A stretch of 6,814 nucleotides of DNA from an uncultured Clostridia bacterium (lineage in GTDB: Bacteria; Bacillota; Clostridia; UBA1381; UMGS1253): contig CALAUK010000089.1 of NCBI GenBank assembly GCA_937892135.1, positions 1 through 6,814 on the forward strand. Direction: 5' to 3'. How positions within the stretch are numbered: the first letter of the stretch is position 1; each line of letters opens with the position of its first letter. Below, piece by piece: positions 1-6,340 of the stretch. The position numbers were made by a program, and so were the translations under genes. The notes beneath the pieces were generated by a model. The model searched no databases and was not told the DNA's origin. It saw only the letters and a program-made list of their open reading frames with translations.

Positions 1-2
1 CA

Positions 3-395
3 AAAGAAAAAAAGAAGAATGATATGTATAAAAGACTTGATATAAAAAACTCGTCAGATGCAGATATGTTCGTAAGCATACATATAAATAAATTTGAAAT
101 AGAAAAATATAAGGGTGCTCAGGTGATATATGATAAAACAAATGAAAACGCAAAGCTCCTGGCGGAGCATATTCAAAAAGCCTTAAATGATTTTGACAAA
201 GAAAACACCCGTCAGCCCATGGCAGCGGATAATAATATTTTTCTTTTAAAAAGCTCTGCTGTCCCCTCTGTAATAATAGAGTGCGGCTTTCTTTCAAACA
301 CAGAAGAAAGAGAAAAGCTTAAAACCGAAAGCTACCGAAATGACATAGCAAAAGCGATTTCTATTGGAATTTCGGAATATTTAAAAACTATGTAA
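3..395 (+). CDS. cwlD: N-acetylmuramoyl-L-alanine amidase, CwlD-like, C-terminal part (5' end outside window)
   Basis: The reading frame is open to the left edge, so the ATG at 24 is internal and the true start lies outside; about 130 C-terminal residues are visible. These zinc amidases (Amidase_3) cut the bond between N-acetylmuramic acid and the stem peptide L-alanine; CwlD makes muramic-lactam in spore cortex, which is needed for germination. Seen here: the zinc-ligand motif VSIHIN (His at 81-83), GAQVIYD just after it, then the hallmark VIIECGFLSN with the catalytic Glu at 279-281, and a typical C-terminal helix ending in ISEYLKTM. The run DMYKRLDIKNSSDADMF before the His matches the usual 'R...AD.FVSIH' pattern. 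The insert after SIHIN and the GAQV motif fit CwlD better than the larger autolysins, but the N-terminal half is needed to be sure of the subtype. A shared terminator follows the stop directly. Confidence 0.85.
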   Translation, partial: KEKKKNDMYKRLDIKNSSDADMFVSIHINKFEIEKYKGAQVIYDKTNENAKLLAEHIQKALNDFDKENTRQPMAADNNIFLLKSSAVPSVIIECGFLSNTEEREKLKTESYRNDIAKAISIGISEYLKTM

Positions 396-398
396 AAT

Positions 399-427
399 AA
401 AAAAACCTCGCATAGCGAGGTTTTTTT
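399..427. terminator. Bidirectional intrinsic terminator between amidase and lyase
   Basis: Stem CCTCGC (406-411), loop ATA, stem GCGAGG (415-420), flanked by seven A (399-405) on the left and seven T (421-427) on the right. It therefore makes a hairpin plus U-tract on both strands. It begins 4 bases after the amidase stop and sits 1 base beyond the lyase stop, so it probably serves both convergent genes. Confidence 0.9.
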
Positions 428-428
428 A

Positions 429-1877
429 TTACTGGTCTTCACCAAAATCTTTAATGTAAGCTTCCATAAGCTTTTCGGGCCAGTCTGATACGGGCTCAAG
501 CTTACCTGTGAAAAATCTAAGTGTTTTAGGCTCGTGAACAAATCTTAATCCGCCTACTAATTCTCTGTGGTCATATAGCCATTTAACGCGGTCTATAACA
601 TATTCAGTCTGTGAAAGAGTGAACACTCTTCTCGGGAAAGCAAGTCTTACCATTTCAACAGATGCTATATGCTCTGTTCCATCGGGATTTCTTTCCTCAG
701 AAAGTGTACCACGCTCCATACCACGAATACCTCCGCAAAGGTAAAGCGCTGCAACAAGAGAACCTGCAGGGTACTCTTCTGCGGGAATATGGCTTACAAC
801 ATCTCTTGCATCAATATGCGCGCCAAGTCCTCCGCCCGGAGTAACCATAGGCACACCAAGCTCCGAGAGCTCTTTAACACAATGGGCTATAAACTGAGGT
901 CCCTGAGAAATAATGTCTAAATCCATTGTTTCTTCAAAACCGATAATAAGAGCTTCCATTTCCTTAACTGACATACCGCCGTATGTTAAAAAGCCTTCAA
1001 ACATTGTGATATAATCTTCCATCTCGTGGAAAAGCTTCTCGTCACGGACAAGAATGCCGCCACCTCTTCCAAAACCGAACTTTCTGGCAGAGAAGTATAC
1101 AATATCAAACAAGTCTGCAATCATTCTTGTGATTTCTGCAATTGACTTATCTTTCATTGACTCTTCGCGGGTTTTTATAAAGTATAAATTATCCTGAAGC
1201 AAGGATGCATCAAGAACAGTAATGATACCCTTTGATTTTGCAAGCTCGGTAGCCTCTTTCATATTAGCATAAGAAATCGGCTGACCACCGATAAGGTTTG
1301 TGCCTGCTTCAAGTCTTACATAAGCAATATTTTCTGCGCCCTCTTTTTCAATGCACGCCTTCATTTTATCAAGGTCAATATTTCCTTTAAAAGGAAGTGT
1401 GCTCTTTACAACAAGGCCCTCATCTTTAACCAATTCCTCCACTCTTCCGCCAAGGCGTGTTACATGCGCCTTTGAAGTAGTAAAGTGGTAGTTCATTATA
1501 ACACAGCTTCCGGGCTTAACAAAATGCTGGGCAATAATATGCTCACAAGCACGGCCCTGATGTGTGGGAAGAAGATACTTTATTCCAAATATCTCTTCAA
1601 GCTTATCTCTCATACGATAGAAAGTTTCACTTCCAGCGTATGCATCGTCAGCACGAAGCATAGCAGACTGCATATTATCACTCATTGCATTTACGCCTGA
1701 ATCAGTAAGCATATCCATAAAGATATCGCCGTTATGTAGCATAAATGTGTTAAAGCCGGCTTCCTTAAGCTTAGCTAAACGCTCTTTTACAGGAAGCAAA
1801 TTTAATTTCTGAACTATTTTAACCTTATGCATTTCCATCGGCACAGGTGCTCGATTGTAAAATTTAATTTCTGCCAT
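429..1877 (-). CDS. PLP-dependent beta-eliminating lyase, tryptophanase / tyrosine phenol-lyase family
   Basis: 482 residues, close to the usual 455-475 of tryptophanase (TnaA) and tyrosine phenol-lyase (TPL), which split L-Trp or L-Tyr into indole or phenol plus pyruvate and ammonia. The ATG at 1877 is chosen because GGAGG (1886-1890) lies 8 bases upstream; the frame stays open another 39 codons to 1994, but that stretch spans the promoter. Visible residues by recalled TPL equivalence: Tyr80 in DDAYAGS (Tyr71), THQGR 105-109 (PLP phosphate), FTT 132-134 (Thr124), Asn194 (Asn185), Asp223 (PLP nitrogen), Lys266 in SARKFG (Schiff-base Lys257), Arg389 in GMERG (Arg381, phenol-binding), PRR 415-417 (substrate carboxylate) and LRFF 453-456. 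The Thr and MERG residues favour a TPL-like enzyme over tryptophanase. Oddities: Leu226 stands where Arg217 contacts PLP O3', and Asp78 and Arg271 replace the cation-site Glu69 and Asn262. Family membership is sure; the substrate is not. Divergent LysR gene next door. Confidence 0.9.
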   Translation of the reverse strand: MAEIKFYNRAPVPMEMHKVKIVQKLNLLPVKERLAKLKEAGFNTFMLHNGDIFMDMLTDSGVNAMSDNMQSAMLRADDAYAGSETFYRMRDKLEEIFGIKYLLPTHQGRACEHIIAQHFVKPGSCVIMNYHFTTSKAHVTRLGGRVEELVKDEGLVVKSTLPFKGNIDLDKMKACIEKEGAENIAYVRLEAGTNLIGGQPISYANMKEATELAKSKGIITVLDASLLQDNLYFIKTREESMKDKSIAEITRMIADLFDIVYFSARKFGFGRGGGILVRDEKLFHEMEDYITMFEGFLTYGGMSVKEMEALIIGFEETMDLDIISQGPQFIAHCVKELSELGVPMVTPGGGLGAHIDARDVVSHIPAEEYPAGSLVAALYLCGGIRGMERGTLSEERNPDGTEHIASVEMVRLAFPRRVFTLSQTEYVIDRVKWLYDHRELVGGLRFVHEPKTLRFFTGKLEPVSDWPEKLMEAYIKDFGEDQ

Positions 1878-1885
1878 TTTATTTT

Positions 1886-1890
1886 CCTCC
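1886..1890 (-). promoter_or_regulatory. Ribosome binding site that fixes the lyase start
   Basis: GGAGG on the minus strand with 8 bases to the ATG at 1877. It rules out the longer open frame to 1994, whose first codon lies upstream of the predicted promoter and could not be in the same transcript. Confidence 0.85.
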
Positions 1891-1895
1891 AAATC

Positions 1896-1924
1896 TTGCT
1901 TTTCTCTGTGAAATAGTATATAAT
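1896..1924 (+). promoter_or_regulatory. Predicted SigA promoter of the LysR-type regulator
   Basis: -35 TTGCTT (1896-1901), 17-base spacer, perfect -10 TATAAT (1919-1924). Predicted start near 1931 gives a leader of about 65 bases that contains the T-N11-A dyad at 1966-1980. The -10 shares two bases with the -10 of the lyase promoter on the other strand. Confidence 0.7.
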
Positions 1925-1943
1925 ACTTTTTAAGATTAGTCAA
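1915..1943 (-). promoter_or_regulatory. Predicted SigA promoter of the beta-eliminating lyase
   Basis: Read on the minus strand: -35 TTGACT (1938-1943), 17-base spacer, -10 TATACT (1915-1920). Predicted start near 1908 gives a leader of about 30 bases, too short for a TnaC-type leader peptide with its own attenuation region. Its -10 overlaps the opposing regulator promoter. Confidence 0.75.
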
Positions 1944-1949
1944 ACGAAT
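1935..1949. promoter_or_regulatory. Weak second T-N11-A site over the lyase -35 box
   Basis: ATT-N9-AAT, with T-N11-A spacing and only 3-base arms, covers the lyase -35 and is centred near -34 from the predicted start. Its centre lies 31 bases (about three helical turns) from the stronger dyad at 1966-1980, as expected for the activation site of a LysR tetramer. In A/T-rich DNA such short matches are common by chance, so this is tentative. Confidence 0.3.
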
Positions 1950-1965
1950 AGTTTTAATGTTTGTT

Positions 1966-1980
1966 ATCGATTTTTTCGAT
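1966..1980. promoter_or_regulatory. Probable LysR-type operator (T-N11-A dyad)
   Basis: ATCGA-TTTTT-TCGAT is a perfect 5-base-arm inverted repeat with T-N11-A symmetry (T1967, A1979), the classic LysR-family recognition box. Its centre (1973) lies about 65 bases upstream of the predicted lyase start (1908), the standard position for the high-affinity site of an activated promoter. The same site falls in the regulator's own leader, just before its ribosome binding site, which fits autoregulation. The position is seen directly; binding is inferred. Confidence 0.6.
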
Positions 1981-1996
1981 GATGGAGGGTGCAAAA

Positions 1997-2887
1997 ATGG
2001 AGCTTAGAAATTTAATCACATTTATTCACGTTGCAGAGCTTGGAAGCTTTACTAAAGCCGCTGAATTACTCGGTTACTCGCAATCAACAATCTCCTTTCA
2101 GATAAAACAGCTTGAAGATGAGCTTAACTGTTTACTGTTTGAAAGAATAAACCACACAATAACACTCACTCAAAGAGGACACGAGCTTGTTTCGTATGCG
2201 CATAAAATTCAGGCCTTAACTGACGATTTTAAGGAAAGTCTTGAAAGTGACAAGGAGATATCAGGGCATATTCACATTGTGTCTCCCGACTCCGTCTGCG
2301 AAAGAATGATTACCTCAAACTACCTTGATTTTTACAAAAAATACCCCGATATTTCTTTAAAATTTACTGCCGCAGATACTTCTGTTATGTTTGATATGTT
2401 AGACCATAATGAAGCCGATATCATTATAACTCTTGACAGCCGCGCATATAAAAAGGATTACATAATTGCAAAAGAAGAACCTCTTCCCATGCATTTTGTT
2501 GCCAGCAGCAAATCAAAATTTAACAAAGTAAGAGGTTTGTCGATTAATGATATTATAAATGAGCCTTTTATTTTAACAGAGTACGGTCAGGGCTACAGAC
2601 GAGTGCTTGACAAAGAGGTTTCCCGTAAATCTCTTGAAATTACTCCCGTTCTTGAAATCGGACGACCCGATATTATCACTTCCGTAATCTCAAACAGCAA
2701 TATGATTTCCGTTCTGCCCGACTTTGTTACAAAGCCTATGGTAGACTCGGGAAAGCTTTGCTATCTTGATATTTGTGACATAAACTTAGACATCTGGAAA
2801 CAGCTTATCTATCACAAAAACAAATGGATGTCAAAGGCTCTTGAAACCTTTATAGAATACACAAAACTAAAAGAGTTTTCAAAATAG
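1997..2887 (+). CDS. LysR-family transcriptional regulator
   Basis: 296 residues, the usual LysR-family length. The ATG at 1997 is chosen because GGAGG (1984-1988) lies 8 bases upstream and MELRNLITFIHVAELGSFT is the canonical family N-terminus; an in-frame TTG at 1961 would add 12 residues but would lie across the operator. The winged helix-turn-helix spans about residues 3-60 (FTKAAELLGYSQSTISFQIKQLE as helix-turn-helix, then LFER...ITLTQRG as wing). A linker helix follows to about 88, and a periplasmic-binding-like effector domain runs from about 90 to 290 (starting GHIHIVSPDSV, with ADIIITLDSR, FILTEYGQGYRR and ISVLPDFV). Divergent orientation and the shared intergenic dyad make the lyase its likely target, with the lyase substrate or a related aromatic or amino acid as a plausible inducer; the ligand cannot be read from sequence. 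No terminator is visible after its stop. Confidence 0.92.
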   Translation: MELRNLITFIHVAELGSFTKAAELLGYSQSTISFQIKQLEDELNCLLFERINHTITLTQRGHELVSYAHKIQALTDDFKESLESDKEISGHIHIVSPDSVCERMITSNYLDFYKKYPDISLKFTAADTSVMFDMLDHNEADIIITLDSRAYKKDYIIAKEEPLPMHFVASSKSKFNKVRGLSINDIINEPFILTEYGQGYRRVLDKEVSRKSLEITPVLEIGRPDIITSVISNSNMISVLPDFVTKPMVDSGKLCYLDICDINLDIWKQLIYHKNKWMSKALETFIEYTKLKEFSK

Positions 2888-2891
2888 CAGT

Positions 2892-3587
2892 TTATTTAAT
2901 AATAAGCGAGGCTATGTTATATATAACAGGCGCAAACAAAATCGCAGGAAGAAAGTCTGCCACTTTAATTTTTGTAATACCCATCATATTTAATCCAATC
3001 ATTATAATAAGTATAGAGCCGGCACAGGTCATTTCATTTATTGCACCTGTGCTTAAGTATGGTGCTACAAGACCCGAAAGAAGAACCAATCCGCCCTGCA
3101 CAATGAAAACTGAAACCGCAGATAAAATCACGCCTATTCCCAATGTTGATGCAAGCATTATAGACGACACCATATCAAGCGTTGCCTTAGTTATAAGAAT
3201 AGAATTGTCTCCTACAAGTCCCGCCTGAAACGAACCTGTAACCGCCATCGCACCAACGCAGAACAAAAGAGTTGAAACAACAAATCCCTCTGCAAGAGAA
3301 ACCTTTTTCCCCTCTTTTTTAAACTTTTTTTCAACACTTAAGGCAAGTTTGTTAACCAAGCTGTCAATTCCCAATAAAGTTCCGACAATCGCACCAAGCA
3401 CAATGGATGCGATAAGAATCAACACATTTTCTCCTACAAGTGCCCCTGTTATGCCTATATAGGCTATACATATTCCAAGCCCCGACATTACCGCACTATT
3501 CACTTTCTCAGGAATGCATTTTTTAAAAGCAAGTCCGATAAGCGAGCCTATAACCACCGCTATTGCATTAATCATTACACCTAACAT
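2892..3587 (-). CDS. DUF554 family integral membrane protein
   Basis: 231 residues, typical for DUF554 (B. subtilis YdfK-like), a widespread membrane family with no established function. The start MLGVMINAIAVVIGSLIG matches the family's 'MxG...NAxAIxxGSxxG' opening. GGAGG (3593-3597) lies only 5 bases upstream; the next in-frame Met (3575) would be 17 bases away. Hydrophobic segments at roughly residues 3-21, 33-50, 54-73, 100-122, 137-160, 163-180, 188-205 and 210-229 suggest six to eight membrane passes, with one basic loop (KKFKKEGKK, 87-95). The conserved central stretch CVGAMAVTGSF...GD...TKATLDMVSS is present. Second gene of a unit with the upstream aldo/keto reductase, 20 bases apart, with no separate promoter seen in that gap. 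It ends 4 bases from the end of the convergent regulator. Transport or sensing roles would be guesswork. Confidence 0.88.
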   Translation of the reverse strand: MLGVMINAIAVVIGSLIGLAFKKCIPEKVNSAVMSGLGICIAYIGITGALVGENVLILIASIVLGAIVGTLLGIDSLVNKLALSVEKKFKKEGKKVSLAEGFVVSTLLFCVGAMAVTGSFQAGLVGDNSILITKATLDMVSSIMLASTLGIGVILSAVSVFIVQGGLVLLSGLVAPYLSTGAINEMTCAGSILIIMIGLNMMGITKIKVADFLPAILFAPVIYNIASLIIK

Positions 3588-3607
3588 AACATCCTCCAAA
3601 ACTTCTG

Positions 3608-4711
3608 TTATCCATTTATCATGCCATTCATTTGCTTGATCAGTTCTCTTATTTTTATACTCTGTGGGCAAGCATCTTCACATTTTCCGCACTCAATACA
3701 GTCTCCCAGTTTTTCGCCCCGCTCCATAAGCTTTCTTTTTACATCACCACGGGATTTTTTTGCGCCTAAAAGGTCATTGTAAATTGAAAAAAGCTCGGGA
3801 ATCGGTATGCCTTTCGGGCAGACATCTTCACAGTAGCTGCATTTTGTGCAGTTTATAAGTCTGCTCTCGCGGATAAGCTCTCTCAAAGAATCGGAAAGCT
3901 TTTTTTCTTCTTCGGTAAACGGTTTAAAGTTATTTGCCATCTCCGTATTCTCTTTTATCATATCAATATCAGACATTCCCGAAAGCACCATAAACACTTC
4001 AGGATAGCTTAGTGCAAATCTTAGTGCAAACAAAGACGGACTTTCAGAAGAGTTTTTACTAAAAAGCGCCATAGCCTTTTCTGGCAATTCAGAAAGAATT
4101 CCCCCTCTTACAGGCTCCATAACCATAACCTTTTTGCCATGCTTTACCGCAACATCATAGCACGCCTTGCTTTGCACTGTCGGGTCATCATAATCGAGAT
4201 AGTTAAACTGAAGCTGAACCGCCTCAATAATCGGTTGCTCGGTTAAGATTTTATCCAAAGTCTCCGCATTATCGTGAAAAGACATAGCAATATGCTTTAT
4301 CTTGCCCTCTTCTTTAAGCTTTTTAAATATCTCAAAGCTACCACAGTCTATGTGCTTCTGATAATACTTTCTTGTTAATGTGTGGAAAAGATAAAAGTCA
4401 AAATAGTCTACTCCACAGCATTCAAGCTGTGTGTTAAACATAGGCAGAATATCTTCTTCCTTTTCAAAAAACCAGGGAGAAAGCTTATTTGCAAGAACAA
4501 TCTCGTCTCTTGGATATCTTTTAACAACGCACTCGCGGATAAGCCTTTCGCTCTGCCCTTCCATATATCCGTGCGCAGTATCAAAATAGTTAAAGCCTGC
4601 GCCAATAAAAGCATCAACCATTTCGCAAACCTTTTCCTTATCAAACTCTTTATCCACCATCGGCACCCGCATCGCGCCAAATCCAAATCTGCCTTTAACT
4701 TTATCAAACAC
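3608..4711 (-). CDS. Aldo/keto reductase with C-terminal 2[4Fe-4S] ferredoxin domain
   Basis: 367 residues. The start is the GTG at 4711: GGAGG (4720-4724) lies 8 bases upstream, and the frame's upstream codons to 4753 cross the -10 box. Residues 1 to about 270 form the aldo/keto reductase barrel: GFGAMRVP near the N-terminus, then the catalytic tetrad Asp44, Tyr49 (FDTAHGY), Lys76 (ANKL) and His110 (YLFH); EPVRGG (199-204) and the later LSGM are also typical. Residues 288-298 and 338-348 carry two CX2CX2CX3CP motifs, enough for two 4Fe-4S clusters. This is the COG1453-type predicted oxidoreductase common in strict anaerobes, thought to pair NAD(P)H-linked carbonyl chemistry with electron transfer; the substrate is unknown. 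Cytoplasmic, with no signal or membrane segment. First gene of a unit with the DUF554 gene, from the promoter at 4744-4772. Confidence 0.92.
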   Translation of the reverse strand: MFDKVKGRFGFGAMRVPMVDKEFDKEKVCEMVDAFIGAGFNYFDTAHGYMEGQSERLIRECVVKRYPRDEIVLANKLSPWFFEKEEDILPMFNTQLECCGVDYFDFYLFHTLTRKYYQKHIDCGSFEIFKKLKEEGKIKHIAMSFHDNAETLDKILTEQPIIEAVQLQFNYLDYDDPTVQSKACYDVAVKHGKKVMVMEPVRGGILSELPEKAMALFSKNSSESPSLFALRFALSYPEVFMVLSGMSDIDMIKENTEMANNFKPFTEEEKKLSDSLRELIRESRLINCTKCSYCEDVCPKGIPIPELFSIYNDLLGAKKSRGDVKRKLMERGEKLGDCIECGKCEDACPQSIKIRELIKQMNGMING

Positions 4712-4719
4712 AATTTTTT

Positions 4720-4724
4720 CCTCC
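4720..4724 (-). promoter_or_regulatory. Ribosome binding site that fixes the GTG start of the reductase
   Basis: GGAGG on the minus strand, 8 bases before the GTG at 4711. The out-of-frame ATG at 4713 has slightly shorter spacing but opens only a 101-codon frame with no recognisable protein, so the GTG is preferred. Confidence 0.8.
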
Positions 4725-4743
4725 AAAAATATACTTCTCCTTA

Positions 4744-4772
4744 AATATACCATAAAAATTAAAGCTAATCAA
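4744..4772 (-). promoter_or_regulatory. Predicted SigA promoter of the reductase-DUF554 unit
   Basis: Read on the minus strand: -35 TTGATT (4767-4772), 17-base spacer, -10 TATATT (4744-4749). Predicted start near 4737, about 25 bases before the GTG. It sits just after the terminator of the upstream SLH gene, so the two transcription units are insulated. Confidence 0.65.
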
Positions 4773-4780
4773 GAAATAAT

Positions 4781-4811
4781 AAAAAAAGCAGACAAAATTG
4801 TCTGCTTTTTT
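4781..4811 (-). terminator. Intrinsic terminator of the SLH-hydrolase gene
   Basis: Inverted repeat AGCAGACAA (4787-4795) and TTGTCTGCT (4798-4806) with A/T tails on both sides. On the minus strand it gives a nine-pair stem with a minimal AA centre (in practice a slightly shorter stem and larger loop) followed by a U-tract from A4781-A4787. It lies 5 bases beyond the gene's stop. The symmetric tails would also allow termination on the plus strand, but no plus-strand gene enters it. Confidence 0.9.
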
Positions 4812-4816
4812 ATTAT

Positions 4817-6307
4817 TTATTCCATATAGCTGTCTATAAGCTTCTGAATTCCCTCCATATCGGCAGGAGAGTTAAAGATTTCAGGGAATGTCGTAAGGTC
4901 GTCTCCTGTAATCTTTGTTTCGCTGTCCGCAGGAGAAATATTATCATAAATGTAATAGCTCTTTAAAAATTCTTCAACACTGAATCTTGAGTCTATGGTT
5001 GCATCTGTGCAGAAAGAATAATCCTCACCTAAAGCTTTTTCTCCCGAAAGAGCAGAATATACCATCTGTGTTGTGATATATCCCGACAAAAGATTCGGAT
5101 GATATCCGTCAGCAGCCGATTTTGTTACAATAAATGTGTTTTTGCTATATTCTTCAGTAGCGTTTTCAACCTTTGCTTCTCCGCTTATTATATCAGATAC
5201 CAAAACGCCCCAGTTTACAAGTGTAAGGTCAAACTCTTTTACTATATTGTCAAGGTTTGCTATAAGGTCTTTATCGCTGTCTTTGCCTCTTAAATAATAT
5301 CTCGGATGCATAAGGTAAATAAACTCAGCATCGGGATTTGCCTCTTTAAAAATATCCATAATTAGTTTTATGCCTTCTTTTGCAGTCTCAGTAGTATCTG
5401 CACTTCCCGGCTGAATTACAACATAGTCATACTTCATATCAGAATATTTTTTAAGGTCAGCTAAATGGTCATGTCCGTCGTGTCCGCGGTCAGCAGCGCA
5501 AGAGCCACCAAAGGTGTCGCCTAAAGTATGTCCGCCCCATGTCCAGTTAGTAACGTCTACATCGGCGCCATTTTGCTTACACATCTGATAAAAATATCCT
5601 GTGTCGCCAAATCTTCTTAGCATAACCTCTTCTGTAACATTGTTATAGCCGTCAAAAACTGTTCTTCCGTAGTATGTAAACGAGTTTCCGATAAAGATAA
5701 TCTTTTTGCCGTCAAGAACGTGTGCATCCAAAGGAGAAAGCGCGTTGTATAGAATTATTGCAACATCGCCTCTTGTCAGAGCCTGAGTATTTTCTATTTC
5801 TTCACTGATATTTCTTGCGATGCCTCTTTTTTCTGCCATTCTTATATATCCGTCAGGATAAGACAGTGCAGTTTCGCCCTCAAAACCCAAGGCTCTTACA
5901 ACCATTGTGTAGCAGTCCTGAAGTGTTATATTACCTTTAGGGTTAAACTCAGTTTCAGAGATGCCCTTTATAATGCCGTTTTCACTTGCCCATGAAATCA
6001 TAGCATAAAATGTGGGGTCATCAAGGTCAGTAAAATTAGTTTTATTCTCTCCGCCCTCGGGAGATTCGCCATCATTTAGCATACGGTAAATAAATGCCGC
6101 CATCTGCTCTCTTGTAACATTCTGTTCTGTTCCAAATTCGTTTTCGTTTATTCCCTTTGTGATTTTCTTCGCCAAAAGGGTGTCAATCGCCTCAGTAAGC
6201 ACCGCATTCTCTGCCGAAACATCCGAAAATGCCCCCGCAACCGGCGCAAATGCCATAACAAGCATTATAACCGATAAAATTAGTGCAAACACCTTAGTTT
6301 TCCTCAT
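4817..6307 (-). CDS. Secreted SLH-domain protein with SGNH/DUF4886-like hydrolase domain
   Basis: 496 residues. ATG at 6307 with AGGAGG (6316-6321) 8 bases upstream. A signal peptide is clear: MRKTK, a hydrophobic core, then APVAGA with likely cleavage after Ala26. Three S-layer-homology repeats follow at about 27-77 (FSDV...KITKGINE...VTREQMAAFIYRML), 91-141 (FTDL...NGIIKGISETEFNP...) and 148-190 (...LTRGDVAIILYNAL); such repeats bind pyruvylated secondary wall polymer and anchor proteins to the surface. From about 200 the fold changes to an SGNH-type hydrolase: block I FIGNSFTYYG (nucleophile Ser209), a glycine block WGGHTL (257-262), a block III-like VVIQPGS (297-302) lacking the usual Asn, and block V DGYHPN with Asp400 and His403. 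These residues resemble DUF4886-type proteins. Carbohydrate or wall-polymer de-esterification is plausible but unproven. Also notable is GHDGHDH at 275-281. Monocistronic by its own promoter and terminator. Confidence 0.85.
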   Translation of the reverse strand: MRKTKVFALILSVIMLVMAFAPVAGAFSDVSAENAVLTEAIDTLLAKKITKGINENEFGTEQNVTREQMAAFIYRMLNDGESPEGGENKTNFTDLDDPTFYAMISWASENGIIKGISETEFNPKGNITLQDCYTMVVRALGFEGETALSYPDGYIRMAEKRGIARNISEEIENTQALTRGDVAIILYNALSPLDAHVLDGKKIIFIGNSFTYYGRTVFDGYNNVTEEVMLRRFGDTGYFYQMCKQNGADVDVTNWTWGGHTLGDTFGGSCAADRGHDGHDHLADLKKYSDMKYDYVVIQPGSADTTETAKEGIKLIMDIFKEANPDAEFIYLMHPRYYLRGKDSDKDLIANLDNIVKEFDLTLVNWGVLVSDIISGEAKVENATEEYSKNTFIVTKSAADGYHPNLLSGYITTQMVYSALSGEKALGEDYSFCTDATIDSRFSVEEFLKSYYIYDNISPADSETKITGDDLTTFPEIFNSPADMEGIQKLIDSYME

Positions 6308-6340
6308 TTTTTCTTCCTCCTCAACTTATAATACTTAATA

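Noticed and set aside
24..26. ATG at 24 as the start of the amidase
   Set aside because: The frame is open to the left edge and upstream residues continue the family pattern; the zinc-binding N-terminal half must lie outside.
662..920. Small plus-strand open frames inside the lyase gene
   Set aside because: They lie fully within a well-supported gene on the other strand, have no ribosome binding site and resemble no protein family.
1878..1908. TnaC-like leader peptide or riboswitch before the lyase
   Set aside because: The predicted leader is only about 30 bases, with no short frame or hairpin.
1878..1994. 39-residue N-terminal extension of the lyase frame
   Set aside because: It spans the predicted promoter and operator, is unlike the family N-terminus, and a strong ribosome binding site sits before the internal ATG at 1877.
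2914..3228. Plus-strand 104-codon frame inside the DUF554 gene
   Set aside because: Antisense shadow of a clear membrane protein gene, with no start signals.
3588..3671. Longer start for the DUF554 protein overlapping the reductase
   Set aside because: The added residues are hydrophilic and just another frame of the reductase 3' end; the family N-terminus begins at MLGVMINA.
4382..4744. Overlapping frames on both strands at the 5' end of the reductase
   Set aside because: Shadows of the reductase: composition is arbitrary and no motif is recognisable, whereas the main frame has the full catalytic tetrad.
4712..4753. Longer start (ATG at 4753) for the aldo/keto reductase
   Set aside because: It overlaps the -10 box and lies upstream of the predicted transcript start; the GTG at 4711 has an ideal ribosome binding site.
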